A DNA stretch of 64,000 nt. Origin: Nephrocerus scutellatus. Lineage: Eukaryota; Arthropoda; Insecta; Diptera; Pipunculidae. The notes below the pieces were generated by a model. The model worked only from the letters and a program-made list of their open reading frames with translations, was not told the DNA's origin and searched no databases. The position numbers were made by a program, and so were the translations under genes. Shown in pieces: positions 31,401 to 45,500 of this stretch; position 1 is the first letter of the stretch; each line of letters opens with the position of its first letter. The stretch spans positions 59,925,016 to 59,989,015 of the forward strand of contig OX352763.1 of assembly GCA_947095585.1 (NCBI GenBank), read 5' to 3'.

Positions 31401-34400
31401 ATCTATCGAATAGAGTCTGCTAGATTACAATGCAGAGGGGAAGAGGCATTTGTGCATCGGTTTGAACTTTTGTTATTTTTATGAAATTCTTCAATTTGGA
31501 GGTTCCCTGTCAAGCGGATTGGCCAGTTCCCAGAGGTGTCTCACTAAATTGACCCACACCTGTGTCTTTCTAATAGAGTTTGTAAGATTACATTGGAGAG
31601 GGGAAGAGGCATTTGTGCATTGGTTTGCAATTTTGTTATTTTTATGAAATCCTTCAATTTGGAGGTTCTCTGTCAAGCGGATTGGCCAGTTCCCAGAGAT
31701 GTCTCACTATATTGACCCACACCCGTGTCTTCCTAAAAGAATTATCTATCGAAAATAGTTTGTTAGATTACAATGCAGAGGGGAAGAGGCATTTGTGCAT
31801 CGGTTTGAACTTTTGTTATTTTCATAAAATTCGTCAATTTGGAGGTTCTGTGTCAAGCGGATTGGCCAGTTCTCAGAGATGTCTCACTATATTGACCCAC
31901 ACCTGTGTCTTCCTAAAGGAATAATCTATCGAATAGAGTCTGTTAGATTACAATGCAGAGGGGAAGAGGCATTTGTGCATCGGTTTAAACTTTTGTTATT
32001 TTCATGAAATTCGTCAATTTGGAGGTTCTCTGTCAAGCGGATTGGCCAGTTCCCAGTGATGTCTAACTATATTGACCCACACTTGTGTCTTCCTAAAGGA
32101 ATAATCTATCGAATAGAGTTTGTTAGATTACATTGCAGAGGGGAAGAGGCATTTGTGCATCGGTTTGAACTTTTGTTATTTTCATGAAATTCTTCAATTT
32201 GGAGGTTCTCTGTCAAGCGGATTGGCCAGTTCCCAGAGATGTCTCACTAAATTGACCCATACCTGTGTCTTCCTAAAGTAATAATAACCAGCGAATAGAG
32301 TTTGTAAGATTACATTGCAGAGGGGAAGAGGCATTTGTGCATTGGTTTGAACTTTTGTTATTTTTATGAAATTCTTTAATTTGGAGGTTCTTTGTCAAGT
32401 GGATTGGCCAGTTCCCAGAATTGTCTCACTAAACTGACCCACACCTGTGTCTTCCTAAAGGAATAATCTATCGAATAGATTTTGTTAGATTGCAATGTAG
32501 AGGGGAAGATGCATTTGTGCATCGGTTTGATCTTTTGTTATTTTCATGAAATTCGTCAATTTGGAGGTTCTCTGTCAAGCGGATTGGCCAGTTCCCATAG
32601 ATGTCTCACTATATTGACCCACACCTGTGTCTTCCTAAAGGAATAATCTATTGAATAGAGTTTGTTAGATTACATTGCAGAGGGGAAGAGGCATTTGTGC
32701 ATCGGTTTGAACTTTTGTTATTTTTATGAAATTCTTCAATTTGGAGGTTCTCTGTCAAGCGGATTGGCCAGTTCCCAGATATGTCTCACTAAATTGACCC
32801 ACACCTTTGTCTTCCTAAAGGAATTATCTATCGAATAGAGTTTGTTAGATTACAATGCAGAGGGGAAAAGGTATTTGTGCATCGGTTTGAACTTTTGTTA
32901 TTTTTATGAAATTCTTCAATTTGGAGGTTCTCTGTCAAGCGGATTGGCCAGTTCCCAGATATGTCTCACTAAATTGACCCACACCTATGTCTTTCTAAAG
33001 GAATTATCTATCGAATAGAGTTTGTTAGATTACAATGCAGAGGGGAAGAGGCATTTGTGCATCGGTTTGAACTTTTGTTATTTTTATGAAATTCTTCAAT
33101 TTGGAGGTTCTCTGTCAAGCGGATTGGCCAGTTCCCAGATATGTCTCACTAAATTGACCCACACCTGTGTCTTCCTAAAAGAATTATCTATCGAATAGAG
33201 TTTGTTAGATTACAATGCAGAGGGGAAGAGGCATTTGTGCATCGGTTTGAACTTTTGTTATTTTCATAAAATTCGTCAATTTGGAGGTTCTCTGTCAAGC
33301 GGATTGGCCAGTTCCCAGATATGTCTCACTAAATTGACCCACACCTATGTCTTCCTAAAGGAATTATCTATCGAATAGAGTTTGTTAGATTACAATGCAG
33401 AGGGGAAGAGGCATTTGTATATCGGTTTACACTTTTGTTATTTTCATGAAATTGGTCATTTTGGAGGTTCTCTGTCAAGCGGATTGGCCAGTTTCCAGAG
33501 ATGTCTCACTAAATTGACCCACACCTGTGTCTTTCTAAAGGAATAATCTATCGAATAGAGTTTGTAAGATTACATTGGAGAGGGGAAGAGGCATTTGTGC
33601 ATTGGTTTGCAATTTTGTTATTTTTATGAAATCCTTCAATTTGGAGGTTCTCTGTCAAGCGGATTGGCCAGTTCCCAGAGGTGTCTCACTAAATTGACCC
33701 ACACCTGTGTCTTTCTAAAGGAATAATCTATCGAATAGAGTTTGTAAGATTACATTGGAGAGGGGAAGAGGCATTTGTGCATTGGTTTGCAATTTTGTTA
33801 TTTTTATGAAATCCTTCAATTTGGAGGTTCTCTGTCAAGCGGATTGGCCAGTTCCCAGAGATGTCTCACTAAATTGACCCACACCTGTGTCTTTCTAAAG
33901 GAATAATCTATCGAATAGAGTTTGTAAGATTACATTGGAGAGGGGAAGAGGCATTTGTGCATTGGTTTGCAATTTTGTTATTTTTATGAAATCCTTCAAT
34001 TTGGAGGTTCTCTGTCAAGCGGATTGGCCAGTTCCCAGAGGTGTCTCACTAAATTGACCCACACCTGTGTCTTTCTAAAGGAATAATCTATCGAATAGAG
34101 TTTGTAAGATTACATTGGAGAGGGGAAGAGGCATTTGTGCATTGGTTTGCAATTTTGTTATTTTTATGAAATCCTTCAATTTGGAGGTTCTCTGTCAAGC
34201 GGATTGGCCAGTTCCCAGAGATGTCTCACTATATTGACCCACACCTGTGTCTTCCTAAAGGAATTATCTATCGAATAGAGTTTGTTAGATTACAATGCAG
34301 AGGGGAAGAGGCATTTGTATATCGGTTTATACTTTTGTTATTTTCATGAAATTCGTCATTTTGGAGGTTCTCTGTCAAGCGGATTGGCCAGTTCCCAGAG

Positions 34401-37400
34401 ATGTCTCACTAAATTGACCCACACCTGTGTCTTCCTAAAGGAATTATCTATCGAATAGAGTTTGTTAGATTACATTGCAGAGGGGAAGAGGCATTTGTGC
34501 ATCGGTTTGAACTTTTGTTATTTTTATGAAATTCTTCAATTTGGAGGTTCCCTGTCAAGCGGATTGGCCAGTTCCCAGAGGTGTCTCACTAAATTGACCC
34601 ACACCTGTGTCTTTCTTAAGGAATAATCTATCGAATAGAGTTTGTAAAATTACATTGGAGAGGGGAAGAGGCATTTGAGCATTGGTTTGCAATTTTGTTA
34701 TTTTTATGAAATCCTTCAATTTGGAGGTTCTCTGTCAAGCGGATTGGCCAGTTCCCAGAGATGTCTCACTATATTGACCCACACCTGTGTCTTCCTAAAA
34801 GAATTATCTATCGAAAAGAGTTTGTTAGATTACAATGCAGAGGGGAAGAGGCATTTGCGCATCGGTTTGAACTTTTGTTATTTTCATAAAATTCGTCAAT
34901 TTGAAGGTTCTGTGTCAAGCGGATTGGCCAGTTCTCAGAGATGTCTCACTATATTGACCCACACCTGTGTCTTCCTAAAGGAATAATCTATCGAATAGAG
35001 TCTGCTAGATTACAATGCAAAGGGGAAGAGGCATTTGTGCATCGGTTTGAACTTTTGTTATTTTTATGAAATTCTTCAATTTGGAGGTTCCCTGTCAAGC
35101 GGATTGGCCAGTTCCCAGAGGTGTCTCACTAAATTGACCCACACCTGTGTCTTTCTAAAGGAATAATCTATCGAATAGAGTTTGTAAGATTACATTGGAG
35201 AGGGGAAGAGGCATTTGTGCATTGGTTTGCAATTTTGTTATTTTTATGAAATCCTTCAATTTGGAGGTTCTCTGTCAAGCGGATTGGCCAGTTCCCAGAG
35301 ATGTCTCACTATATTGACCCACACCTGTGTCTTCCTAAAAGAATTATCTATCGAAAAGAGTTTGTTAGATTACAATGCAGAGGGGAAGAGGCATTTGTGC
35401 ATCGGTTTGAACTTTTGTTATTTTCATAAAATTCGTCAATTTGGAGGTTCTCTGTCAAGCGGATTGGCCAGTTCCCAGATATGTCTCACTAAATTGACCC
35501 ACACCTATGTCTTCCTATAGGAATTATCTATCGAATAGAGTTTGTTAGATTACAATGCAGAGGGGAAGAGGCATTTGTATATCGGTTTATACTTTTGTTA
35601 TTTTCATGAAATTCGTCATTTTGGAGGTTCTCTGTCAAGCGGATTGGCCAGTTCCCAGAGATGTCTCACTAAATTGACCCACACCTGTGTCTTTCTAAAG
35701 GAATAATCTATCGAATAGAGTCTGTTAGATTACAATGCAGAGGGGAAGAGGCATTTGTGCATCGGTTTGAACTTTTGTTATTTTTATGAAATTCTTCAAT
35801 TTGGAGGTTCCCTGTCAAGCGGATTGGCCAGTTCCCAGAGGTGACTCACTAAATTGACCCACACCTGTGTCTTTCTAAAGGAATAATCTATCGAATAGAG
35901 TTTGTAAGATTACATTGGAGAGGGGAAGAGGCATTTGTGCATTGGTTTGAAATTTTGTTATTTTTATGAAATCCTTCAATTTGGAGGTTCTCTGTCAAGC
36001 GGATTGGCCAGTTCCCAGAGATGTCTCACTATATTGACCCACACCTGTGTCTTCCTAAAAGAATTATCTATCGAAAAGAGTTTGTTAGATTACAATGCAG
36101 AGGGGAAGAGGCATTTGTGCATCGGTTTGAACTTTTGTTATTTTCATAAAATTCGTCAATTTGGAGGTTCTGTGTCAAGCGGATTGGCCAGTTCTCAGAG
36201 ATGTCTCACTATATTGACCCACACCTGTGTCTTCCTAAAGGAATAATCTATCGAATAGAGTCTGCTAGATTACAATGCAGAGGGGAAGAGGCATTTGTGC
36301 ATCGGTTTAAACTTTTGTTATTTTCATGAAATTCGTCAATTTGGAGGTTCTCTGTCAAGCGGATTGGCCAGTTCCCAGTGATGTCTAACTATATTGACCC
36401 ACACCTGTGTCTTCCTAAAGGAATAATCTATCGAATAGAGTTTGTTAGATTACATTGCAGAGGGGAAGAGGCATTTGTGCATCGGTTTGAACTTTTGTTA
36501 TTTTCATGAAATTCTTCAATTTGGAGGTTCTCTGTCAAGCGGATTGGCCAGTTCCCAAAGATGTCTCACTAAATTGACCCATACCTGTGTCTTCCTAAAG
36601 TAATAATAACCAGCGAATAGAGTTTGTAAGATTACATTGCAGAGGGGAAGAGGCATTTGTGCTTTGGTTTGAACTTTTGTTATTTTTATGAAATTCTTTA
36701 ATTTGGAGGTTCTCTGTCAAGCGGATTGGCCAGTTCCCAGAGTTGTCTCACTAAATTGACCCACACCTGTGTCTTCCTAAAGGAATAATCTATCGAATAG
36801 ATTTTGTTAGATTGCAATGTAGAGGGGAAGATGCATTTGTGCATCGGTTTGATCTTTTGTTATTTTCATGAAATTCGTCAATTTGGAGGTTCTCTGTCAA
36901 GCGGATTGGCCAGTTCCCATAGATGTCTCACTATATTGACCCACACCTGTGTCTTCCTAAAGGAATAGTCTATCGAATAGAGTTTGTTAGATTACATTGC
37001 AGAGGGGAAGAGGCATTTGTGCATCGGTTTGAACTTTTGTTATTTTTATGAAATTCTTCAATTTGGAGGTTCTCTGTCAAGCGGATTGGCCAGTTCCCAG
37101 ATATGTCTCACTAAATTGACCCACACCTATGTCTTCCTAAAGGAATTATCTATCGAATAGAGTTTGTTAGATTACAATGCAGAGGGGAAAAGGCATTTGT
37201 GCATCGGTTTGAACTTTTGTTATTTTTATGAAATTCTTCAATTTTGAGGTTCTCTGTCAAGCGGATTGGCCAGTTCCCAGATATGTCTCACTAAATTGAC
37301 CCACACCTATGTCTTTCTAAAGGAATTATCTATCGAATAGAGTTTGTTAGATTACAATGCAGAGGGGAAGAGGCATTTGTGCATCGGTTTGAACTTTTGT

Positions 37401-37800
37401 TATTTTTATGAAATTTGGAGGTTCTCTGTCAAGCGGATTGGCCAGTTCCCAGATATGTCTCACTAAATTGACCCACACCTATGTCTTCCTAAAGGAATTA
37501 TCTATCGAATAGAGTTTGTTAGATTACAATGCAGAGGGGAAGAGGCATTTGTATATCGGTTTATACTTTTGTTATTTTCATGAAATTCGTCAATTTGGAG
37601 GTTCTCTGTCAAGCGGATTGGCCAGTTCCCAGAGATGTCTCACTAAATTGACCCACACCTATGTCTTCCTAAAGGAATTATCTATCGAATAGAGTTTGTT
37701 AGATTACATTGCAGAGGGGAAGAGGCATTTGTGCATCGGTTTGAACTTTTGTTATTTTTATGAAATTCTTCAATTTGGAGGTTCCCTGTCAAGCGGATTG
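25441..37800. repeat. 180-bp satellite, mixed subfamilies with higher-order repeats of about 2.1-2.7 kb
   Basis: About 69 monomers. New variants appear here: GGAATTATC, ATTCGTCAATTTGG, GGTTTGCAATTTTG with GAAATCC, and GATGCATTTGTGCATCGG with TTTGATC. A rare +2-bp variant AATAATAACCAGCG marks copies at about 26556, 29241, 30143, 32288 and 36610, with spacings equal to 15, 5, 12 and 24 monomers after allowing for indels. A 17-bp loss (TTTCTAATAGAG) at about 28525 and 31573 and an 8-bp loss near 37412 are further copy markers. The stretch around 24350-25650 recurs at 27050-28350, offset 2702 bp. Confidence 0.9.
33510..34230. repeat. Locally homogenised monomers, alternating dimer
   Basis: Four consecutive monomers are almost identical (TTTGTAAGATTACATTGGAG, GGTTTGCAATTTTG, GAAATCCTTCAATTTGG). 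They alternate between GAGATGTCTC and GAGGTGTCTC, a 360-bp two-monomer unit repeated twice. This implies very recent local amplification or conversion. Confidence 0.8.
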
Positions 37801-40320
37801 GCCAGTTCCCAGAGGTGTCTCACTAAATTGACCCACACCTGTGTCTTTCTAAAGGAATAATCTATCGAATAGAGTTTGTAAGATTACATTGGAGAGGGGA
37901 AGAGGCATTTGTGCATTGGTTTGCAATTTTGTTATTTTTATGAAATTCTTCAATTTGGAGGTTCTCTGTCAAGCGGACTGGCAAGTTCTCAGAGATGTCT
38001 CACTAAATTGACCCACACCTGTGTCTTCCTTAAGGAATAATCTATCGAATAGAGTTTGTTAGATTACAATGCAGAGGGGAAGAGGCATTTGTATATCGGT
38101 TTATACTTTTGTTATTTTCATGAAATTCGTCAATTTGGAGGTTCTCTGCCAAGCGGATTGGCCAGTTCCCAGAGATGTCTCACTAAATTGACCCACACCT
38201 GTGTCTTCCTTAAGGAATAATCTATCGAATAGAGTTTGTTAGATTACATTGCAGAGGGGAAGAGGCATTTGTGCATTGGTTTGAACTTTTGTTATTTTTA
38301 TGAAATTCTTCAATTTGGAGGTTCTCTGTCAAGCGGATTGGCCAGTTCCCAGAGATGTCTCACTAAATTGACCCACACCTATGTCTTCCTAAAGGAATAA
38401 TCTATCGAACAGAGTTTGTTAGATTACATTGGAGAGGGGAAGAGGCATTTGTGCATCGGTTTGAACTTTTGTTATTTTTATGAAATTCTTCAATTTGGAG
38501 GTTCTCTGTCAAGCGGATTGGCCAGTTCCCAGATATGTCTCACTAAATTGACCCACACCTATGTCTTCCTAAAGGAATTATCTATCGAATAGAGTTTGTT
38601 AGATTACAATGCAGAGGGGAAGAGGCATTTGTATATCGGTTTATACTTTTGTTATTTTCATGAAATTCGTCAATTTGGAGGTTCTCTGTCAAGCGGATTG
38701 GCCAGTTCCCAGAGATGTCTCACTAAATTGACCCACACCTGTGTCTTTCTAAAGGAATAATCTATCGAATAGAGTTTGTAAGATTACATTGGAGAGGGGA
38801 AGAGGCATTTGTGCATTGGTTTGCAATTTTGTTATTTTTATGAAATTCTTCAATTTGGAGGTTCCCTGTCAAGCGGACTGGCAAGTTCTCAGAGATGTCT
38901 CACTAAATTGACCCACACCTGTGTCTTCCTTAAGGAATAATCTATCGAATAGAGTTTGTTAGATTACAATGCAGAGGGGAAGAGGCATTTGTATATCGGT
39001 TTATACTTTTGTTATTTTCATGAAATTCGTCAATTTGGAGGTTCTCTGCCAAGCGGATTGGCCAGTTCCCAGAGATGTCTCACTAAATTGACCCACACCT
39101 GTGTCTTCCTTAAGGAATAATCTATCGAATAGAGTTTGTTAGATTACATTGCAGAGGGGAAGAGGCATTTGTGCATTGGTTTGAACTTTTGTTATTTTTA
39201 TGAAATTCTTCAATTTGGAGGTTCTCTGTCAAGCGGATTGGCCAGTTCCCAGAGATGTCTCACTAAATCGACCCACACCTATGTCTTCCTAAAGGAATAA
39301 TCTATCGAACAGAGTTTGTTAGATTACATTGGAGAGGGGAAGAGGCATTTGTGCATCGGTTTGAACTTTTGTTATTTTTATGAAATTCTTCAATTTGGAG
39401 GTTCTCTGTCAAGCGGATTGGCCAGTTTCCAGATATGTCTCACTAAATTGACCCACACCTATGTCTTCCTAAAGGAATTATCTATCGAATAGAGTTTGTT
39501 AGATTACAATGCAGAGGGGAAGAGGCATTTGTATATCGGTTTATACTTTTGTTATTTTCATGAAATTCGTCAATTTGGAGGTTCTCTGTCAAGCGGATTG
39601 GCCAGTTCCCAGAGATGTCTCACTAAATTGACCCACACCTGTGTCTTTCTAAAGGAATAATCTATCGAATAGAGTTTGTAAGATTACATTGGAGAGGGGA
39701 AGAGGCATTTGTGCATTGGTTTGCAATTTTGTTATTTTTATGAAATTCTTCAATTTGGAGGTTCTCTGTCAAGCGGACTGGCAAGTTCTCAGAGATGTCT
39801 CACTAAATTGACCCACACCTGTGTCTTCCTTAAGGAATAATCTATCGAATAGAGTTTGTTAGATTACAATGCAGAGGGGAAGAGGCATTTGTATATCGGT
39901 TTATACTTTTGTTATTTTCATGAAATTCGTCAATTTGGAGGTTCTCTGCCAAGCGGATTGGCCAGTTCCCAGAGATGTCTCACTAAATTGACCCACACCT
40001 GTGTCTTCCTTAAGGAATAATCTATCGAATAGAGTTTGTTAGATTACATTGCAGAGGGGAAGAGGCATTTGTGCATTGGTTTGAACTTTTGTTATTTTTA
40101 TGAAATTCTTCAATTTGGAGGTTCTCTGTCAAGCGGATTGGCCAGTTCCCAGAGATCTCTCACTAAATTGACCCACACCTATGTCTTCCTAAAGGAATAA
40201 TCTATCGAACAGAGTTTGTTAGATTACATTGGAGAGGGGAAGAGGCATTTGTGCATCGGTTTGAACTTTTGTTATTTTTATGAAATTCTTCAATTTGGAG
40301 GTTCCCTGTCAAGCGGATTG
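37801..40320. repeat. 900-bp (5-monomer) higher-order repeat, three tandem copies
   Basis: Copies at 37801-38700, 38701-39600 and 39601-40320 (last one incomplete) are in exact 900-bp register with few differences, such as GACTCACT-type single changes. Markers in order are GGACTGGCAAGTTCTC, CTTCCTTAAGGAATAATC twice, GTATATCGGTTTATAC and GAACAGAGTTTG. A fourth, separated copy lies at about 41880-42600. Confidence 0.88.
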
Positions 40321-42539
40321 GCCAGTTCCTAGAGATGTCTCACTAAATTGACCCACACCTGTGTCTTTCTAAAGGAATAATCTATCGAATAGAGTTTGTT
40401 AGATTACATTGCAGAGGGGAAGAGGCATTTGTGCATCGGTTTGAACTTTTGTTATTTTTATGAAATTCTTCAATGTGGAGGTTCCCTGTCAAGCGGATTG
40501 GCCAGTTCCCAGAGGTGTCTCACTAAATTGACCCACACCTGTGTCTTTCTAAAGGAATAATCTATCGAATAGAGTTTGTAAGATTACATTGTAGAGGGGA
40601 AGAGGCATTTGTGCATTGGTTTGCAATTTTGTTATTTTTATGAAATCCTTCGATTTGGAGGTTCTCTGTCAAGCGGATTTGCAAGTTCCCAGAGATGTCT
40701 CACTAAATTGACCCACACCTGTGTCTTCCTAAAGGAATTATCTATCGAATAGAGTTTGTTAGATTACAATGCAGAGGGGAAGAGGCATTTGTGCATCGGT
40801 TTGAACTTTTGTTATTTTTATGAAATTCTTCAATTTGGAGGTTCCCTGTCAAGCGGATTGGCCAGTTCCCAGAGGTGTCTCACTAAATTGACCCACACCT
40901 AAGTCTTTCTAAAGGAATATTCTATCGAATAGAGTTTGTAAGATTACATTGGAGAGGGGAAGAGGCATTTGTGCATTGGTTTGCAATTTTGTTATTTTTA
41001 TGAAATCCTTCAATTTGGAGGTTCTCTGTCAAGCGGATCGAATAGAGTTTGTTAGATTACATTGCAGAGGGGAAGAGGCATTTGTGCATCGGTTTGAACT
41101 TTTGTTATTTTTATGAAATTCTTCAATTTGGAGGTTCTCTGTCAAGCGGATTGGCCAGTTCCCAGATATGTCTCACTAAATTGACCCACACCTATGTCTT
41201 CCTAAAGGAATTATCTATCGAATAGAGTTTGTTAGATTACAATGCAGAGGGGAAAAGGCATTTGTGCATCGGTTTGAACTTTTGTTATTTTTATGAAATT
41301 CTTCAATTTGGAGGTTCTCTGTCAAGCGGATTGGCCAGTTCCCAGATATGTCTCACTAAATTGACCCACACCTATATCTTTCTAAAGGAATTATCTATTG
41401 AATAGAATTTGTTAGATTACAATGCAGAGGGGAAGAGGCATTTGTGCATCGGTTTGAACTTTTGTTATTTTTATGAAATTCTTCAATTTGGAGGTTCTCT
41501 GTCAAGCGGATTGGCCAGTTCCCAGATATGTCTCACTAAATTGACCCACACCTATGTCTTCCTAAAGGAATTATCTATCGAATAGAGTTTGTTAGATTAC
41601 AATGCAGAGGGGAAGAGGCATTTGTATATCGGTTTATACTTTTGTTATTTTCATGAAATTCGTCAATTTGGAGGTTCTCTGTCAAGCGGATTGGCCAGTT
41701 CCCAGAGATGTCTCACTAAATTGACCCACACCTATGTCTTCCTTAAGGAATTATCAATCGAATAGAGTTTGTTAGATTACATTGCAGAGGGGAAGAGGCA
41801 TTTGTGCATCGGTTTGAACTTTTGTTATTTTTATGAAATTCTTCAATTTGGAGGTTCCCTGTCAAGCGGATTGGCCAGTTCCCAGAGGTGTCTCACTAAA
41901 TTGACCCACACCTGTGTCTTTCTAAAGGAATAATCTATCGAATAGAGTTTGTAAGATTACATTGGAGAGGGGAAGAGGCATTTGTGCATTGGTTTGCAAT
42001 TTTGTTATTTTTATGAAATCCTTCAATTTGGAGGTTCTCTGTCAAGCGGACTGGCAAGTTCTCAGAGATGTCTCACTAAATTGACCCACACCTGTGTCTT
42101 CCTTAAGGAATAATCTATCGAATAGAGTTTGTTAGATTACAATGCAGAGGGGAAGAGGCATTTGTATATCGGTTTATACTTTTGTTATTTTCATGAAATT
42201 CGTCAATTTGGAGGTTCTCTGCCAAGCGGATTGGCCAGTTCCCAGAGATGTCTCACTAAATTGACCCACACCTGTGTCTTCCTTAAGGAATAATCTATCG
42301 AATAGAGTTTGTTAGATTACATTGCAGAGGGGAAGAGGCATTTGTGCATTGGTTTGAACTTTTGTTATTTTTATGAAATTCTTCAATTTGGAGGTTCTCT
42401 GTCAAGCGGATTGGCCAGTTCCCAGAGATGTCTCACTAAATTGACCCACACCTATGTCTTCCTAAAGGAATAATCTATCGAACAGAGTTTGTTAGATTAC
42501 ATTGGAGAGGGGAAGAGGCATTTGTGCATCGGTTTGAAC
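40321..42539. repeat. 180-bp satellite with a 67-bp deletion and a stray 900-bp unit
   Basis: Satellite monomers in unbroken orientation. At 41038/41039 a monomer joins CAAGCGGAT directly to CGAATAGAG, losing 67 bp. The markers of the 900-bp unit reappear from about 41880. No other feature is seen. Confidence 0.88.
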
Positions 42540-45500
42540 TTTTGTTATTTTTATGAAATTCTTCAATTTGGAGGTTCCCTGTCAAGCGGATTGGCCAGTT
42601 CCTAGAGATGTCTCACTAAATTGACCCACACCTGTGTCTTCCTAAAGGAATAATCTATCGAATAGAGTTTGTTAGATTACATTGCAGAGGGGAAGAGGCA
42701 TTTGTGCATCGGTTTGAACTTTTGTTATTTTTATGAAATTCTTCAATGTGGAGGTTCCCTGTCAAGCGGATTGGCCAGTTCCCAGAGGTGTCTCACTAAA
42801 TTGACCCACACCTGTGTCTTTCTAAAGGAATAATCTATCGAATAGAGTTTGTAAGATTACATTGCAGAGGGGAAGAGGCATTTGTGCATTGGTTTGCAAT
42901 TCTGTTATTTTTATGAAATCCTTCGATTTGGAGGTTCTCTGTCAAGCGGATTGGCAAGTTCCCAGAGATGTCTCACTAAATTGACCCACACCTGTGTCTT
43001 CCTAAAGGAATTATCTATCGAATAGAGTTTGTTAGATTACAATGCAGAGGGGAAGAGGCATTTGTGCATCGGTTTGAACTTTTGTTATTTTTATGAAATT
43101 CTTCAATTTGGAGGTTCCCTGTCAAGCGGATTGGCCAGTTCCCAGAGGTGTCTCACTAAATTGACCCACACCTGTGTCTTTCTAAAGGAATAATCTATCG
43201 AATAGAGTTTGTAAGATTACATTGGAGAGGGGAAGAGGCATTTGTGCATTGGTTTGCAATTTTGTTATTTTTATGAAATCCTTCAATTTGGAGGTTCTCT
43301 GTCAAGCGGATTGGCAAGTTCTCAGAGATGTCTCACTAAATTGACCCACACCTGTGTCTTCCTAAAGGAATAATCTATCGAATAGAGTTTGTTAGATTAC
43401 AATGCAGAGGGGAAGAGGCATTTGTATATCGGTTTATACTTTTGTTATTTTCATGAAACTCGTCAATTTGGAGGTTCTCTGCCAAGCGGATTGGCCAGTT
43501 CCCAGAGATGTCTCACTAAATTGACCCACACCTGTGTCTTCCTTAAGGAATAATCTATCGAATAGAGTTTGTTAGATTACATTGCAGATGGGAAGAGGCA
43601 TTTGCGCATTGGTTTGAACTTTTGTTATTTTTATGAAATTCTTCAATTTGGAGGTTCTCTGTCAAGCGGATTGGCCAGTTCCCAGAGATGTCTCACTAAA
43701 TTGACCCACACCTGTGTCTTCCTAAAGGAATAATCTATCGAATAGAGTTTGTTAGATTACATTGCAGAGGGGAAGAGGCATTTGTGCATCGGTTTGAACT
43801 TTTGTTATTTTTATGAAATTCTTCAAGGTGGAGGTTCCCTGTCAAGCGGATTGGCCAGTTCCCAGAGGTGTCTCACTAAATTGACCCACACCTGTGTCTT
43901 TCTAAAGGAATAATCTATCGAATAGAGTTTGTAAGATTACATTGCAGAGGGTAAGAGGCATTTGTGCATTGGTTTGCAATTTTGTTATTTTTATGAAATC
44001 CTTCGATTTGGAGGTTCTCTTTCAAGCGGATTGGCAAGTTCCCAGAGATGTCTCACTAAATTTATCCACACCTGTGTCTTCCTAAAGGAATTATCTATCG
44101 AATAGAGTTTGTTAGATTACAATGCAGAGTGGAAGAGGCATTTGTGCATCGGTTTGAACTTTTGTTATTTTCATGAAATTCGTCAATTTGGAGGTTCTCT
44201 TTCAAGCGGATTGGCCAGTTCCCAGAGATGTCTCACAATATTGACCCACACCTATGTCTTCCTAAAAGAATTATCTATCAAATAGAGTTTGGTAGATTAC
44301 ATTGCAGAGGGGAAGAGGCATTTGTGCATCGGTTTGAACTTTTGTTATTTTTATGAAATTCTTCAATTTGGAGGTTCTCTGTCAAGCGGATTGGCCAGTG
44401 CCCAGATATGTCTCACTAAATTGACCCACACCTATGTCTTCCTAAAGGAATTATCTATCGAATAGAGTTTGTTAGATTACAATGCAGAGGGGAAGAGGCA
44501 TTTGTATATCGGTTTATACTTTTGTTATTTTCATGAAATTCGTCAATTTGGAGGTTCTCTGTCAAGCGGATTGGCCAGTTCCCAGAGATGTCTCACTAAA
44601 TTGACCCACACCTATGTCTTCCTAAAGGAATTATCTATCGAATAGAGTTTGTTAGATTACAATGCAGAGGGGAAGAGGCATTTGTGCATCGGTTTGAACT
44701 TTTGTTATTTTCATGAAATTCGTCAATTTGGAGGTTCCCTGTCAAGCGGATTGGCCAGTTCCCAGAGGTGTCTCACTAAATTGACCCATTGTGTCTTTCT
44801 AAAGGAATAATCTATCGAATAGATTTTGTAAGATTACATTGCAGAGGGGAAGAGGCATTTGTGCATCGGTTTGCAATTTTGTTATTTTTATGAAATCCTT
44901 CGATTTGGAGGTTCTCTGTCAAGCGGATTGGCAAGTTCCCAGAGATGTCTCACTAAATTTATCCATACCTGTGTCTTCCTAAAGGAATAATCTATCGAAT
45001 AGAGTTTGTAAGATTACATTGCAGAGGGGAAGAGGCATTTGTGCATTGGTTTGAAATTTTGTTATTTTTATGAAATTCTTCAATTTGGAGGTTCTCTGTC
45101 AAGCGGATTGGCCAGTTCCCAGAGATGTCTCACTAAATTTACCCACACCTGTGTCTTCCTAAAGGAATAATCTATCGAATAGATTTAGTTAGATTGCAAT
45201 GTAGAGGGGAAGATGCATTTGTGCATCGGTTTGATCTTTTGTTATTTTCATGAAATTCGTCAATTTGGAGGTTCTCTGTCAAGCGGTTTGGCCAGTTCCC
45301 AGAGATGTCTCACTATATTGACCCACACCTATGTCTTCCTAAAAGAATTATCTATCAAATAGAGTTTGGTAGATTACATTGCAGAGGGGAAGAGGCATTT
45401 GTGCATCGGTTTGAACTTTTGTTATTTTTATGAAATTCTTCAATTTGGAGGTTCCCTGTCAAGCGGATTGGCCAGTTCCTAGAGATGTCTCACTAAATTG

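Noticed and set aside
25341..36246. Family of 101-103-aa ORFs starting MCIGL
   Set aside because: Same effect: variants GGAATTATC and CGAAAAGAG remove stops in one frame. Conservation follows the DNA repeat, including silent positions.
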